Virus record (IMG/VR): IMGVR_UViG_3300046516_000265
Location: 1 to 26,994 of that record
Source of the DNA: a virus
Strand: one strand, 5' to 3'
DNA: 26,994 bases
In this document: positions 1 through 6,650 of the stretch, piece by piece
How the letters are laid out: every line of letters starts with the position of its first letter
Position numbering within the stretch: position 1 is the stretch's first letter
Notes under the pieces: generated by a model
Seen by the model: only the letters and a program-made list of their open reading frames with translations
Database searches by the model: none
Told to the model about the DNA's origin: nothing
Made by a program: the position numbers and the translations under genes

Positions 1-47
1 GCGTGACGATCACGAAGGAACACCAGGAGATCGTGGGGGTCGACTGA
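1..47 (+). CDS. 3' end of an upstream gene (partial)
   Basis: Only the last codons are visible. The frame entering the window reads VTITKEHQEIVGVD and ends at a TGA at 45-47. That stop overlaps the ATG of the next gene (TGATG), which is the coupling used throughout this operon. A GTG at position 3 could in principle start a 14-residue peptide, but a truncated longer gene is more likely. No function can be assigned. Confidence 0.5.
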   Translation, partial: VTITKEHQEIVGVD

Positions 48-136
48 TGTTCGCTGATCTCACCCCCCGGCACTGGCTGCTCGCCGGTCTGCTGCTGGTC
101 CTGTTCGTCGTCGCCTGCTCCATCCAACTCGCATGA
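47..136 (+). CDS. 29-residue single-pass membrane peptide
   Basis: A short ORF starts at the ATG overlapping the previous stop and ends at a TGA that overlaps the next ATG (ATGA at 133-136). The product is MFADLTPRHW followed by an uninterrupted hydrophobic stretch (LLAGLLLVLFVVACSI), so it is a predicted membrane peptide with a short polar N-terminus. Support comes from the exact start/stop coupling on both sides and from the hydrophobic composition. Function is unknown. It could be a membrane-acting lysis or exclusion peptide, or a conserved linker gene. Confidence 0.55.
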   Translation: MFADLTPRHWLLAGLLLVLFVVACSIQLA

Positions 137-447
137 CCATCTACGTCCTTAAGCCGCACTATGTGGACGCCATCCGTTACGACGGGGAGAACGTCGACCA
201 GGTGAAAGCAGCCTGCCGTCTCGCCAACGTGGCCCTGCAACTCCCCAACGACCCAACCCTCAACCATCTCGCCACGTCGATCGCCATCTGGTCTGCGGAC
301 GGGATCTGGCACTACCTGGGGGTGGGCGACTGGCTCCTCCGTTTCGATGAGGGGCTGCGCGTGGTTGGGGATGACCTGTTCCGTGTCCGGTATGTGCGTC
401 GCGCTGACGCAGCCCGGATCAAGCCGACGATGAAAGAGATGCCATGA
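133..447 (+). CDS. phage hypothetical protein with GDW...GDDLF..RY motif
   Basis: A 104-residue protein starting at an ATG that overlaps the upstream stop. The C-terminal half reads GVGDWLLRFDEG..VVGDDLFRVRY. This resembles a small protein group common in phages in which a GDWIV/GDYIV stretch is followed by a short acidic turn and an F-x3-Y ending. The role of that group is not known to me. It sits immediately before the exonuclease and annealing-protein genes, so it belongs to the early nucleic-acid operon. It is soluble, with no signal or membrane segment. Confidence 0.75.
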   Translation: MTIYVLKPHYVDAIRYDGENVDQVKAACRLANVALQLPNDPTLNHLATSIAIWSADGIWHYLGVGDWLLRFDEGLRVVGDDLFRVRYVRRADAARIKPTMKEMP

Positions 448-1379
448 CCCTCACGTTGGAGCCGAAAGCGGCTCATGGTTCCCCGGATTGGTTGGCCGCC
501 CGCCACCGCGACGATCAGGGCCGTGCGCGCCTGACGGCCTCAGTGGCAGGCGTGCTGTTTGGTACCCACCCGTTCATCACACCAGCCGATCTCGCTGTCC
601 AGATGCTCAAGGACGAGGCACCGGATGAGCAGACGACGGCAGCGATGGAGCGGGGTACAGCGTTGGAGCCTGCCCTGGTCGACTACTGGGCTGCCAAACA
701 CTTCGTCCCGGTCGCCTGCCCGGAGGTGATGCACGTCAACGAACGTTGGGTCGCGAACCTGGATGGCGAGACCCCGGAGCGTCCGTTGGAGGCGAAGACC
801 TCAGCCACCCTGCGTTGGCGGGGTGAACTGCCGGACCATTGGCGGTGGCAGGGTGTGGCGCAACGTCACTGCTTCGCTGACGCCCCCGGCGCTGTCGAGT
901 GGGTGATTCTGGACGCCGATCTCCGCATCCAGTTCCACACGCAGACGGTGACCGCCGACGAGTTGCACGCCCTACGGATGGCTGGCGCTGACTGGTTGTC
1001 GTACATCGACATCGGGATGCCCCCGGCTGGCGTGTCGCTCGCCGCGAAGCATGTCGCCTCCCTCAACCCTGGCGGCGCCGGCCAGATCGAACTCCCCGCG
1101 GATGCGTCCCGGTGGGTGCGGCAGCTGCAGCAGGCGCGGGCGATGGCGAAGATGGCGAAGCTGGACGAAGACGAAGCGAAAGACGCTCTGGCCCGTGCCC
1201 TGGGTGGCGCTGATGAGGGAACCGTGGACGGCCAGACGGTCGTGACGTGGCGGGAGCAGTCGGGGAGGGCCGGGTTCGACAAGGCCGGGTTCGCCGCTGA
1301 CTACCCGGCACTGTTGGAGAAGTACACGACGGTCGGAAAGCCGTTCCGTGTGATGCGCCCGAAAGGGGACGTTGAATGA
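444..1379 (+). CDS. YqaJ/lambda-exonuclease-type viral recombinase nuclease
   Basis: A 311-residue protein with the YqaJ (PD-(D/E)xK) pattern in order: GSPDWLAAR near residues 12-20, TAS at 31-33, GTALEP at about 71-76 (metal-binding Glu), D107 in NLDGE, and the EAK triad at 116-118, followed by a Gln helix (WQGVAQ, about 135-140). Family members resect dsDNA 5'-3' to leave a 3' strand for a single-strand annealing protein. Here the ERF gene follows directly with an ATGA overlap, the classic exonuclease/annealase pair. The C-terminal 100 residues are helical and charged. Nuclease assignment is firm; exact polarity and partner contact are inferred. Confidence 0.9.
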   Translation: MTLTLEPKAAHGSPDWLAARHRDDQGRARLTASVAGVLFGTHPFITPADLAVQMLKDEAPDEQTTAAMERGTALEPALVDYWAAKHFVPVACPEVMHVNERWVANLDGETPERPLEAKTSATLRWRGELPDHWRWQGVAQRHCFADAPGAVEWVILDADLRIQFHTQTVTADELHALRMAGADWLSYIDIGMPPAGVSLAAKHVASLNPGGAGQIELPADASRWVRQLQQARAMAKMAKLDEDEAKDALARALGGADEGTVDGQTVVTWREQSGRAGFDKAGFAADYPALLEKYTTVGKPFRVMRPKGDVE

Positions 1380-2170
1380 CCGCTACAGCGTTGTACGAGG
1401 CCCAGCCCGCAAGGAACGCCGAACTGTTTGTCGCTGAGGAGAAGCCACCCCGCGACGTGGTTGAGGCTCTGGTGCGGGTGGTGCGTGACCTGCCGGCGAT
1501 CGGCAAGGACGAGAAGATGGCGGGCGAGTCCGGCGGGTACAAGTACCGGGGCATCGAGCAGATGACCGCCGCGGCGCAACCTCTGTTCGGCCGTCACGGC
1601 ATCATCGCCTGTCCCCGTGTCTTGGAGTCGGTGACCACCCCGATCACGAAGGGCAACAAGCCGTGGGTGCACCGCGAGATGCGGGTGGAGTACGTGCTGC
1701 GCGGCGTGAACGGCCCCGATGACTTCGTGGTGATGGGTCCGTTCGTGGTGGAGGCCGACGACAACTCCGACAAGTCAGCGAACAAGTGCATGACGCAGGC
1801 GTTCAAGCAGATGTTGTTGCAGGTGCTCATGATCTCGGACCGGAAGGACGATCCGGACGAGGCCAACGTCGGGCGTGATGCGGCCCCAGAAGTCTCGGAG
1901 ACGGTCGGAAACGATCTGGCGACCCCCACGTACCGGAAAGCCCAACAGGACGGTTACACGGCCGCAGAGCTTGACATGGTGGCGTCCGAAGTGGTGGGTC
2001 GTGCCGTGGTCCTGGCTGATGTGCTGCGGACTGAGTGGGCTGCGGTGCGTGACGCGTGGATCGTGTACCGCCAGGAGAACCCGAAGGACGCGACCCCACC
2101 TGCCGAGGCATCTGTCCCCGACATGCAACCCGGCGAGCCGTTCATCCGTGAAGCGAAGGCCAAGAAGTGA
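1376..2170 (+). CDS. erf: ERF-family single-strand DNA annealing protein
   Basis: A 264-residue protein whose residues about 25-165 match the ERF superfamily. The signature is a VVRDLPAIGKDEK region, then GGYKYRGIEQM, then PLFGRHGI, and later an S-A-N-K-C-M-T-Q-A-F-K-type block (DNSDKSANKCMTQAFKQMLLQ) before an acidic DDPDE segment. ERF proteins anneal complementary single strands during phage recombination, replication restart and circularisation. It starts at an ATG overlapping the YqaJ stop. The C-terminal tail is acidic and Pro-containing, as expected of a ssDNA-binding partner tail. No alternative assignment seems likely. Confidence 0.9.
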   Translation: MTATALYEAQPARNAELFVAEEKPPRDVVEALVRVVRDLPAIGKDEKMAGESGGYKYRGIEQMTAAAQPLFGRHGIIACPRVLESVTTPITKGNKPWVHREMRVEYVLRGVNGPDDFVVMGPFVVEADDNSDKSANKCMTQAFKQMLLQVLMISDRKDDPDEANVGRDAAPEVSETVGNDLATPTYRKAQQDGYTAAELDMVASEVVGRAVVLADVLRTEWAAVRDAWIVYRQENPKDATPPAEASVPDMQPGEPFIREAKAKK

Positions 2171-2523
2171 CGGACATGCTCACGATGGCCGAGGTGGAGC
2201 AGGAGATCATGCGCCTGTCCGGTCTGTGCGAGAAAGCCACCCACGCCGTCAAGGAACGGGGCCAAGCCTTCGCTGAGGCTGACAGCGCGTTCGACAAGCT
2301 GTTCTACCAAGAGCTGCTGCGTGCCCGGATGGCTGACGGGAAGACCCCTGAGTGGGAGGCGAAAGCCCACGCGATGGACGTGGCCGACGAGTGGAACACG
2401 GCCCGCAAGGTGACTGAGGTTGCTTATGAGACGGCGCGTGAGGCTGGCCGCAACTACCGGGCGCAGTTGGATGCGCTCCGCACGATCGCCGCGAATCTCC
2501 GGCCGCTGGTGACGGACCGATGA
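2167..2523 (+). CDS. small helical protein of the recombination operon
   Basis: A 118-residue, almost entirely helical, charged protein, with long heptad-like stretches around residues 8-45 and 65-115. The likely start is the GTG overlapping the ERF stop (GTGA); an ATG three codons later is an alternative. Similar Ala/Glu/Arg-rich proteins of about 110-130 residues often lie beside phage annealing proteins, but I know of no demonstrated function. A structural or accessory role in recombination is an inference from position. It overlaps the next gene by ATGA. Confidence 0.75.
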   Translation: MTDMLTMAEVEQEIMRLSGLCEKATHAVKERGQAFAEADSAFDKLFYQELLRARMADGKTPEWEAKAHAMDVADEWNTARKVTEVAYETAREAGRNYRAQLDALRTIAANLRPLVTDR

Positions 2524-3017
2524 ACGAGACGCTGTTCAACGTCCCCATCCAAGGCCTCGAGTCCGACGAGAGGTATACCCCGAAGTGGATATTCGACGGG
2601 CTAGGCCTGACGTTCGATCTTGATCCTGCTGCACCCGTTGGAGGGGGGGACTGTGTGCCCGCTCGCCACCGATACACGTCAGAGGACGACGGCCTGGCGC
2701 AAGAGTGGTTCGGGCTGGTCTGGCTCAACCCGCCCTTCTCGCTCTCTACCCCCTGGGCCGATCGGTTCCGGGCACACCGCAACGGGGTGTTCCTCGGCCC
2801 TGTGGCGAATGGCCGCTGGTGGTGCGACCTACTCCGCGTGGCGGATGTCGTGTGGCATTGTCGTGACTTCGCCTTTAGCCACCCCCTCCACGCCGGCAAG
2901 AGATCGTCTATGCCTCTCGCGATGGTCGCCTGCGGGGAGATCGCTGCGGAGGCCGTCCGGAGGCTGGGGCGGTCAGGCGTGCAGGATGGCGTGCTTGTCA
3001 CTCCGGAGCACCCATGA
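2520..3017 (+). CDS. phage DNA N6-adenine methyltransferase (Dam-like)
   Basis: A 165-residue protein. YTPKWIF at about 19-25 and FDLDPAAP at 32-39 form the N-terminal signature of phage Dam-type methyltransferases, and WLNPPFS around 68-74 is the catalytic (D/N)PP(Y/F) motif. It probably transfers a methyl group from S-adenosylmethionine to adenine N6. No restriction partner is visible, so it is an orphan. Likely roles are protection from host restriction or regulation of phage promoters or packaging. The length is typical of this compact family. It is coupled by ATGA overlaps on both sides. Confidence 0.85.
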   Translation: MNETLFNVPIQGLESDERYTPKWIFDGLGLTFDLDPAAPVGGGDCVPARHRYTSEDDGLAQEWFGLVWLNPPFSLSTPWADRFRAHRNGVFLGPVANGRWWCDLLRVADVVWHCRDFAFSHPLHAGKRSSMPLAMVACGEIAAEAVRRLGRSGVQDGVLVTPEHP

Positions 3018-3172
3018 CCCGTTCCGTGATCGCGACGAAGGTGAAGCGCCGCAAGCTCGAGGCTGAGAACGCCCGTCTGCTCGAGGCCATCGACCAGCAC
3101 CGGTTGTGGACGGTGGATCACGTCTCGTACATCTCGCCGGCCGACCGTGAGCTGTGGGGGAACCTCTGGTGA
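3014..3172 (+). CDS. 52-residue basic helical protein
   Basis: This small ORF starts at the ATG overlapping the methyltransferase stop and ends at a TGA overlapping the next GTG (GTGA). The product begins MTRSVIATKVKRRKLEAENARLLEAI, a basic helix with a leucine/alanine heptad, and continues DQHRLWTVDHVSYISPADRELW. It could bind nucleic acid or dimerise, but no family is recognised. The gene is supported mainly by the precise overlaps in an otherwise gapless operon. Confidence 0.6.
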   Translation: MTRSVIATKVKRRKLEAENARLLEAIDQHRLWTVDHVSYISPADRELWGNLW

Positions 3173-3612
3173 CCCTCCAAGGTCCGGTGAAAGCCGACTG
3201 CGTGTGTGGCTGCGGCCTGTTCGGCACTCCGTCCAAGACGGGGCACATCAAGGCCCGTTGCAAGTGCCCGTCGTGCACCGGCCGCAAGAACCGTGCGAAA
3301 GGCCACCGCAAGCAGGCGGTAGCGCAACGTGCCCTGGGTGTGGAGTCCGGCAAGTTCGCTCACACTCATGAGGAGAACTGGTCCGACGAACTGTTCGCCA
3401 CAGAGGTGAAAGCCGGAGGCCAGACCCGCACGGTGGAGACGTTCTGGCACAGGCATGAGGCGCAGATCATCGCCAACCGCCCCGACTTCGGTGCCCGTCA
3501 CCGGGCGTCTCGGATCGTGGCGATGCCTGATGGCTGGAACGACGGGATCGTCATGGTCCGTCTCAGCGATTGGAACACGATCATCCGACCAGCTTTGGAG
3601 GCTGCCACATGA
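3169..3612 (+). CDS. zinc-finger plus candidate Holliday-junction-resolvase-like nuclease
   Basis: About 147 residues from the GTG overlapping the previous stop; an upstream GTG at 3154 would overlap the preceding gene by 19 nt and is less likely. The N-terminus holds a Cys cluster (CVCGCG...CKCPSC) followed by a basic stretch (GRKNRAKGHRKQAVAQRALGV). Then comes HEENWSDELFATEVKAGGQ, where a Glu and E-V-K resemble the PD-(D/E)xK core of resolvase-like phage nucleases. The C-terminus MPDGWNDGIVMVRLSDW fits the same actinophage family. The nuclease role is inferred from this pattern and from the recombination-operon context. A DNA-binding protein without activity is possible. Confidence 0.6.
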   Translation: MTLQGPVKADCVCGCGLFGTPSKTGHIKARCKCPSCTGRKNRAKGHRKQAVAQRALGVESGKFAHTHEENWSDELFATEVKAGGQTRTVETFWHRHEAQIIANRPDFGARHRASRIVAMPDGWNDGIVMVRLSDWNTIIRPALEAAT

Positions 3613-3782
3613 GAACCGTCGCCGTCATCGTGCTCAGCGTGGTAGCGGCCGGGGCAACCCTGTCGCTGGTCGCGTACATCGGTACCGCGTGGGTGGTGTC
3701 CGGCCGGGTGATTGAACAGTCGGCCCGTGTACCCCGTGTCGTCTACAAGGGCGGGCCGTGGCCTGCCGAACGGAGAAACTGA
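3609..3782 (+). CDS. 57-residue membrane protein
   Basis: Starts at the ATG overlapping the nuclease stop. Residues about 4-32 (VAVIVLSVVAAGATLSLVAYIGTAWVV) form one long hydrophobic segment, followed by a polar, basic tail ending PWPAERRN. It is a predicted single-pass membrane protein or a protein with an uncleaved signal anchor. The stop forms TGATG with the next gene. Function is unknown. Confidence 0.65.
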   Translation: MRTVAVIVLSVVAAGATLSLVAYIGTAWVVSGRVIEQSARVPRVVYKGGPWPAERRN

Positions 3783-4000
3783 TGCTCAACTGCACCCACT
3801 GCAACGACCTGCGCGCCAGGCTCAAGCCGATCCCGTGGGCGGAACGCGACCCGCGTGGCCGGTTCACGATCGACGGCGTAGGCCATGCCGGCGGCCACAC
3901 CGCGCTCAACGTCCCAGCCGCCGAGATCATGGCGTGCGGCTGTGGCTGTCATGACACCTGGAAGATGTGGAACGTGGCGAAGGTCGGCCAGCTCTCGTGA
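3782..4000 (+). CDS. 72-residue Cys-rich protein, possible zinc binder
   Basis: The start is the ATG that overlaps the preceding stop, giving MLNCTHCNDLRARLKPIPW. CxxC at residues 4-7 and CGCGCH near 52-57 could coordinate one zinc ion. A central GxxGGHTALNVP segment lies between them. No family is recognised with certainty. It lies between a membrane protein and an exported nuclease gene and overlaps the latter by GTGA. Confidence 0.6.
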   Translation: MLNCTHCNDLRARLKPIPWAERDPRGRFTIDGVGHAGGHTALNVPAAEIMACGCGCHDTWKMWNVAKVGQLS

Positions 4001-4455
4001 GACGCCTCCTGGTGGCCGTCCTGCTCCTCGCAGCCTGCCACGGTGGCACGTCACCCGCCCCAGCCCCGTTGGACGTGTCTGCGAGCCACGGAGCCACCGA
4101 TCCGGCCGTCACACAGGCCAACATCCACCAGACGATCTGCGTCAAGGGCTACACGGCCACCGTCCGACCCCCACTGTCGTACACGGCACCGATCAAGCGG
4201 GCGCAGATCGCCAAGCTGCCGGCGTCAGTCAGCCACAAGTCCTCCGACTACGAACTGGACCATTGGGTGCCGCTCGAGGTGGGCGGCGCACCTTCCAACC
4301 GTGCGAACCTTGTCCTCCAAGCGTGGGCCGGTCCCCAGGGCGCACACGCGAAAGACCAGGTTGAGAACCGGGTCCACGCTGAGGTGTGCTCAGGCAAGGT
4401 GACGCTCGCGGTCGGGCAGGAATGTTTCCTCGTGAACTGGCAGAGGTGCCCATGA
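3997..4455 (+). CDS. exported HNH-type nuclease lipoprotein
   Basis: From the GTG overlapping the previous stop the protein has 152 residues. It begins with a basic N-terminus (RRLL), a hydrophobic core and a lipobox LAAC with Cys14, so it is a predicted lipoprotein on the outer face of the cytoplasmic membrane. After a Thr/Pro linker comes a domain seen in actinobacterial secreted HNH proteins: ICVKGYTATVRPP, then YELDHWVPLEVGG (catalytic His), an Asn in NRANL, and AHAKDQVEN followed by HAEVCSGKVTL...W. The longer ATG start at 3967 would overlap the upstream gene by 34 nt and weaken the signal peptide. DNase activity is inferred from the motif. Degrading incoming or external DNA is a plausible role. 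Confidence 0.75.
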   Translation: MRRLLVAVLLLAACHGGTSPAPAPLDVSASHGATDPAVTQANIHQTICVKGYTATVRPPLSYTAPIKRAQIAKLPASVSHKSSDYELDHWVPLEVGGAPSNRANLVLQAWAGPQGAHAKDQVENRVHAEVCSGKVTLAVGQECFLVNWQRCP

Positions 4456-5048
4456 CCGTGCTCGCGGCGTACCCGTGGAAGACGAACGCTCACCTGATCG
4501 AAGACGTGGCGAAGCTGGGCTACCTGGATGGCCTGGTGCTTGACGCCACGTACGGTCTCGGCACCTGGTGGAAGCGTTGGCAACCGCCGCTGGGCTGGCT
4601 GGTGAAGAACGACCTGCGCGCCCGTGGCGAGGCCCTGTCCTACGACTTTCGCGGCTTCCCCGTCAACTGGGCAGACCGCTACGACGTGGTGGCATTCGAC
4701 CCGCCCTACAAGCTGAATGGCACCCCCGACCCCAGCATCGACAGCCGCTACGGGGTGCATGTGGCGACGACATGGGTGCAACGCCACCATCTGATCCGTG
4801 AGGGGATCAAGGAATGCTGGCGGGTGCTCAAGCCTGGCGGCTACCTGCTGCTCAAGTGCCAAGACCAGGTGTGCTCCGGCCAGATCCGTTGGCAGACAGA
4901 CACGTTCACCGAGTACGCGTGGGCGCAAGGGCTGGTCAAGGTCGATCGCTTCGACATGCTGGGCACCGGCAGGCCGCAACCAGAAGGGCGCCGGCAGGTT
5001 CATGCCCACCAGCGCCCCTCTACGTTGCTTGTCTTCCAGAAGTCGTGA
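4452..5048 (+). CDS. SAM-dependent DNA methyltransferase with DPPY motif
   Basis: 198 residues from the ATG overlapping the lipoprotein stop. LVLDATYGLGTWW (about 29-40) resembles the SAM-binding motif I. VVAFDPPYKLNG (about 79-90) is the catalytic DPPY motif of N6-adenine/N4-cytosine amino-methyltransferases. CWRVLKPGGYLLLKCQD is the usual strand-turn-strand after the catalytic motif. It differs clearly from the Dam-like enzyme at 2520-3017, so the operon has two unrelated modification enzymes and no visible restriction gene. It is the last gene of the rightward operon. Target base and recognition sequence cannot be read from sequence. Confidence 0.85.
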   Translation: MTVLAAYPWKTNAHLIEDVAKLGYLDGLVLDATYGLGTWWKRWQPPLGWLVKNDLRARGEALSYDFRGFPVNWADRYDVVAFDPPYKLNGTPDPSIDSRYGVHVATTWVQRHHLIREGIKECWRVLKPGGYLLLKCQDQVCSGQIRWQTDTFTEYAWAQGLVKVDRFDMLGTGRPQPEGRRQVHAHQRPSTLLVFQKS

Positions 5049-5056
5049 TTCTCGCG

Positions 5057-5076
5057 TGCGCCCCAGAAAGGACGCT
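5057..5076. repeat. 20-bp box, copy 1 (downstream of both convergent operons)
   Basis: TGCGCCCCAGAAAGGACGCT here recurs at 6519-6538 with one mismatch (19/20). In both places it is followed within 6-8 nt by an A6/A7 tract and GC. Copy 1 lies between the end of the methyltransferase gene and the end of the recombinase gene. Confidence 0.75.
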
Positions 5077-5080
5077 GGGC

Positions 5081-5112
5081 CGAAAAAAGCTAGACGGCCG
5101 GACAGTCCGGCC
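5081..5112 (-). terminator. candidate terminator of the leftward (recombinase) operon
   Basis: The perfect inverted repeat GGCCGGAC-A-GTCCGGCC lies at 5096-5112. Read on the minus strand the 8-bp stem is followed, 7 nt later, by a T6 run (5088-5083). It sits about 120 bp past the recombinase stop at 5233 and could also act as a hairpin behind the plus-strand methyltransferase gene, although it has no T run in that direction. Confidence 0.5.
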
Positions 5113-5123
5113 CGCAGGGTCGG

Positions 5124-5179
5124 TGCCCTGGCTCCGGCGCATCGTCCCATGCCCACACCCCGGAGCCGAGATCCCTGGC
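5124..5179. other. nested inverted repeat near the recombinase gene, candidate attachment site
   Basis: GGCTCCGG (5130-5137) and CCGGAGCC (5160-5167) form a perfect 8-bp inverted repeat with a 22-nt centre. TGCC (5124-5127) and GGCA (5176-5179) extend the symmetry at the edges. Serine recombinases commonly act on 40-60 bp imperfectly symmetric sites beside their gene, and the recombinase stop is about 55 bp away. It could also be just a terminator-like hairpin; the long centre argues against that. Nothing else is seen in 5180-5232. Confidence 0.3.
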
Positions 5180-5232
5180 AGGTATGAAACGCTCGTGTCC
5201 CGCGTCGTCGGTGTAGCGGGTTCCCGGGTTCA

Positions 5233-6051
5233 TCAGACGGCCTGCTCCGGTAGGGGCATGTCCAGGTACTTACGTGCCAGGTTGGTTAGCTTCGCCGGCC
5301 GTGGCGTCCCACTCAGCAGCGCACGGTCTAGGACCACCTTGATCGTGGATGGATGCCAGCTCGAGCCTTTGCGGAGTCTCATACCATGACCAGCGAAGAA
5401 CTCTCCAATGACACGGTACGGGACACCCATCTCCCGCATCGTCAACGCCTGCCCGATCGCGGACATCTCGTTAGCGTCCTCCACCAGCAGGCCACCCTCA
5501 GCCTTGAATCCGTACGGTGTGGATCCACCGCCGTAGCCACCGGCCGCCATCTTGCGCCGCCGACCATTCACGCAGCGGACCCGGATCATCTTGCGTTCAT
5601 ACTCTGCGAACGCCCACAGAATCTTCCGGAACAGCACGCGGGTGGGGTCGTCGTCGCCGGCCTCTAGGGCGTCGTTCTCCCCCTCATCGCATGATGCGAG
5701 GGTGCCCTCATTCTGCTGGATCTCGTAGTACACGGACTCTTGCAGCATGGTCTCACGGCCGATCCGGTCCAGCTTGTAGACCACGATCCCATCGGCGCGG
5801 CCGTCCTTGACCATCTGCAACGCTTCGCCCAGGGCGATGCGTTCCGATAGGTGCTTCATCGTTCCGGGGATGCCCTCATCCGCCAGGACCGTGACCAGCT
5901 TGTCGCCGCGTTGGCGAACCCACCGTCTGATCGCATCCCGTTGCGTTTCGAGGCCGTCCCCGTCGGTGACCTGTCCGGGGGACGAGACGCGCAGAAGGCC
6001 CACCCATCGGGTAGGCGCATCCTGCAAACTGACAGCGGACCGTTTGCTCAT
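5233..6051 (-). CDS. short serine recombinase (integrase/resolvase family)
   Basis: A 272-residue protein. The N-terminal resolvase domain (about 15-155) shows LLRVSSPGQ with the likely nucleophile Ser23 and VVYKLDRIGRE at about 91-100. A recombinase domain follows (GGGSTPYGF...GVPYRVIGEFFAGHG...SWHPSTIKVVLDRALLSGTPR). The protein ends there: the zinc-ribbon and coiled-coil domain of large serine integrases (usually 450-600 residues) is missing. It may be a natural short form, a resolvase-like enzyme, or a truncated integrase. It is the last gene of the leftward operon and overlaps its upstream neighbour by ATGA. Integration of the phage is plausible but not proven. Confidence 0.85.
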   Translation of the reverse strand: MSKRSAVSLQDAPTRWVGLLRVSSPGQVTDGDGLETQRDAIRRWVRQRGDKLVTVLADEGIPGTMKHLSERIALGEALQMVKDGRADGIVVYKLDRIGRETMLQESVYYEIQQNEGTLASCDEGENDALEAGDDDPTRVLFRKILWAFAEYERKMIRVRCVNGRRRKMAAGGYGGGSTPYGFKAEGGLLVEDANEMSAIGQALTMREMGVPYRVIGEFFAGHGMRLRKGSSWHPSTIKVVLDRALLSGTPRPAKLTNLARKYLDMPLPEQAV

Positions 6052-6485
6052 GAGTGGTAGTCCACCCCGACGGCGATCGCGTCCCGATTCGCCAGGAACA
6101 ATCGGCCGCTGGTCTCATCCCAGTGCTCATCCGTTACGAACTCCTCACCCGTCCACTCCTCGCGATGATGCGCGGCCCCGTCTGGCGTCACGATCGTGTA
6201 GGGCCGGACCTCGCCCATCTGCCGAACGGGTACAGCGTTGTGAGCCATCTGCTCATGCTCGCCGCTGTAGTGGCAGTCGTGGTCGTTCGCCTGGCACCGG
6301 GCGCACTCCTTGGCACGGTTGACGCCAGCGATGATGCCGTCCCACCGGCCCCCCACGCGGTACCAGTCCCAGAATCCGCACCGCTCCTCGCCGTGGTACT
6401 CCTCCACATGCGGCGCGAGCAGTCGCTCAACCTCAGCGGCTATGTCGTCGCAATCCTTGACTAGCACTACTGCGAACATATGCAT
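6048..6485 (-). CDS. phage hypothetical protein with WYRVGGRW motif
   Basis: 145 residues, starting MHMFAVVLV after a strong Shine-Dalgarno (AGGAGG five bases before the ATG). It contains CGFWDWYRVGGRWDG near residues 36-50, a motif of an uncharacterised protein family found in phages and bacteria, then CARCQ and CHYSGEH, which might bind metal. It is translationally coupled to the recombinase gene (ATGA). The strong ribosome site suggests this gene begins its own translational unit after the terminator-like region at 6547-6623. Function is unknown; co-expression with the recombinase hints at an accessory role. Confidence 0.8.
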   Translation of the reverse strand: MHMFAVVLVKDCDDIAAEVERLLAPHVEEYHGEERCGFWDWYRVGGRWDGIIAGVNRAKECARCQANDHDCHYSGEHEQMAHNAVPVRQMGEVRPYTIVTPDGAAHHREEWTGEEFVTDEHWDETSGRLFLANRDAIAVGVDYHS

Positions 6486-6518
6486 GACTGCCTCCTAAGC
6501 GGGTTGGAAAGTCTGGTG

Positions 6519-6538
6519 TGCGCTCCAGAAAGGACGCT
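6519..6538. repeat. 20-bp box, copy 2 (before the 6048-6485 gene)
   Basis: TGCGCTCCAGAAAGGACGCT matches copy 1 at 5057-5076 with one difference. It lies in the leader of the minus-strand gene that starts at 6485 and is directly followed (plus strand) by the A7 run at 6547-6553. Together the two copies bracket the recombinase gene and its upstream neighbour. Confidence 0.75.
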
Positions 6539-6546
6539 TCCTCACG

Positions 6547-6623
6547 AAAAAAAGCGTGCTGACCTGGTATTCTTCGGTCTGGTCAGTCGTACTGAGCCGC
6601 CCACCGGGGATACCGATGGGCGG
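6547..6623 (-). terminator. double-hairpin terminator-like region after the 6651-7055 gene
   Basis: Read on the minus strand, the stop at 6651 is followed first by a strong hairpin (TGGGCGG/CCGCCCA at 6617-6623 and 6597-6603, with an inner CCG/CGG pair). A second stem follows (CTGACC/GGTCAG, 6581-6586 with 6559-6564), then a T7 run at 6553-6547. This looks like an intrinsic terminator or attenuator inside the leftward operon. The rest of 6486-6650 contains only the 20-bp box and a ribosome site. Confidence 0.5.
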
Positions 6624-6650
6624 GGCACTACGGCCGGCGTCCCTTGACAA

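Noticed and set aside
5200-5235. T-arm-like GCGGGTTCCCGGGTTC, possible tRNA
   Set aside because: No matching acceptor stem, D-arm or anticodon arm can be folded around it, and it runs into the recombinase stop codon.
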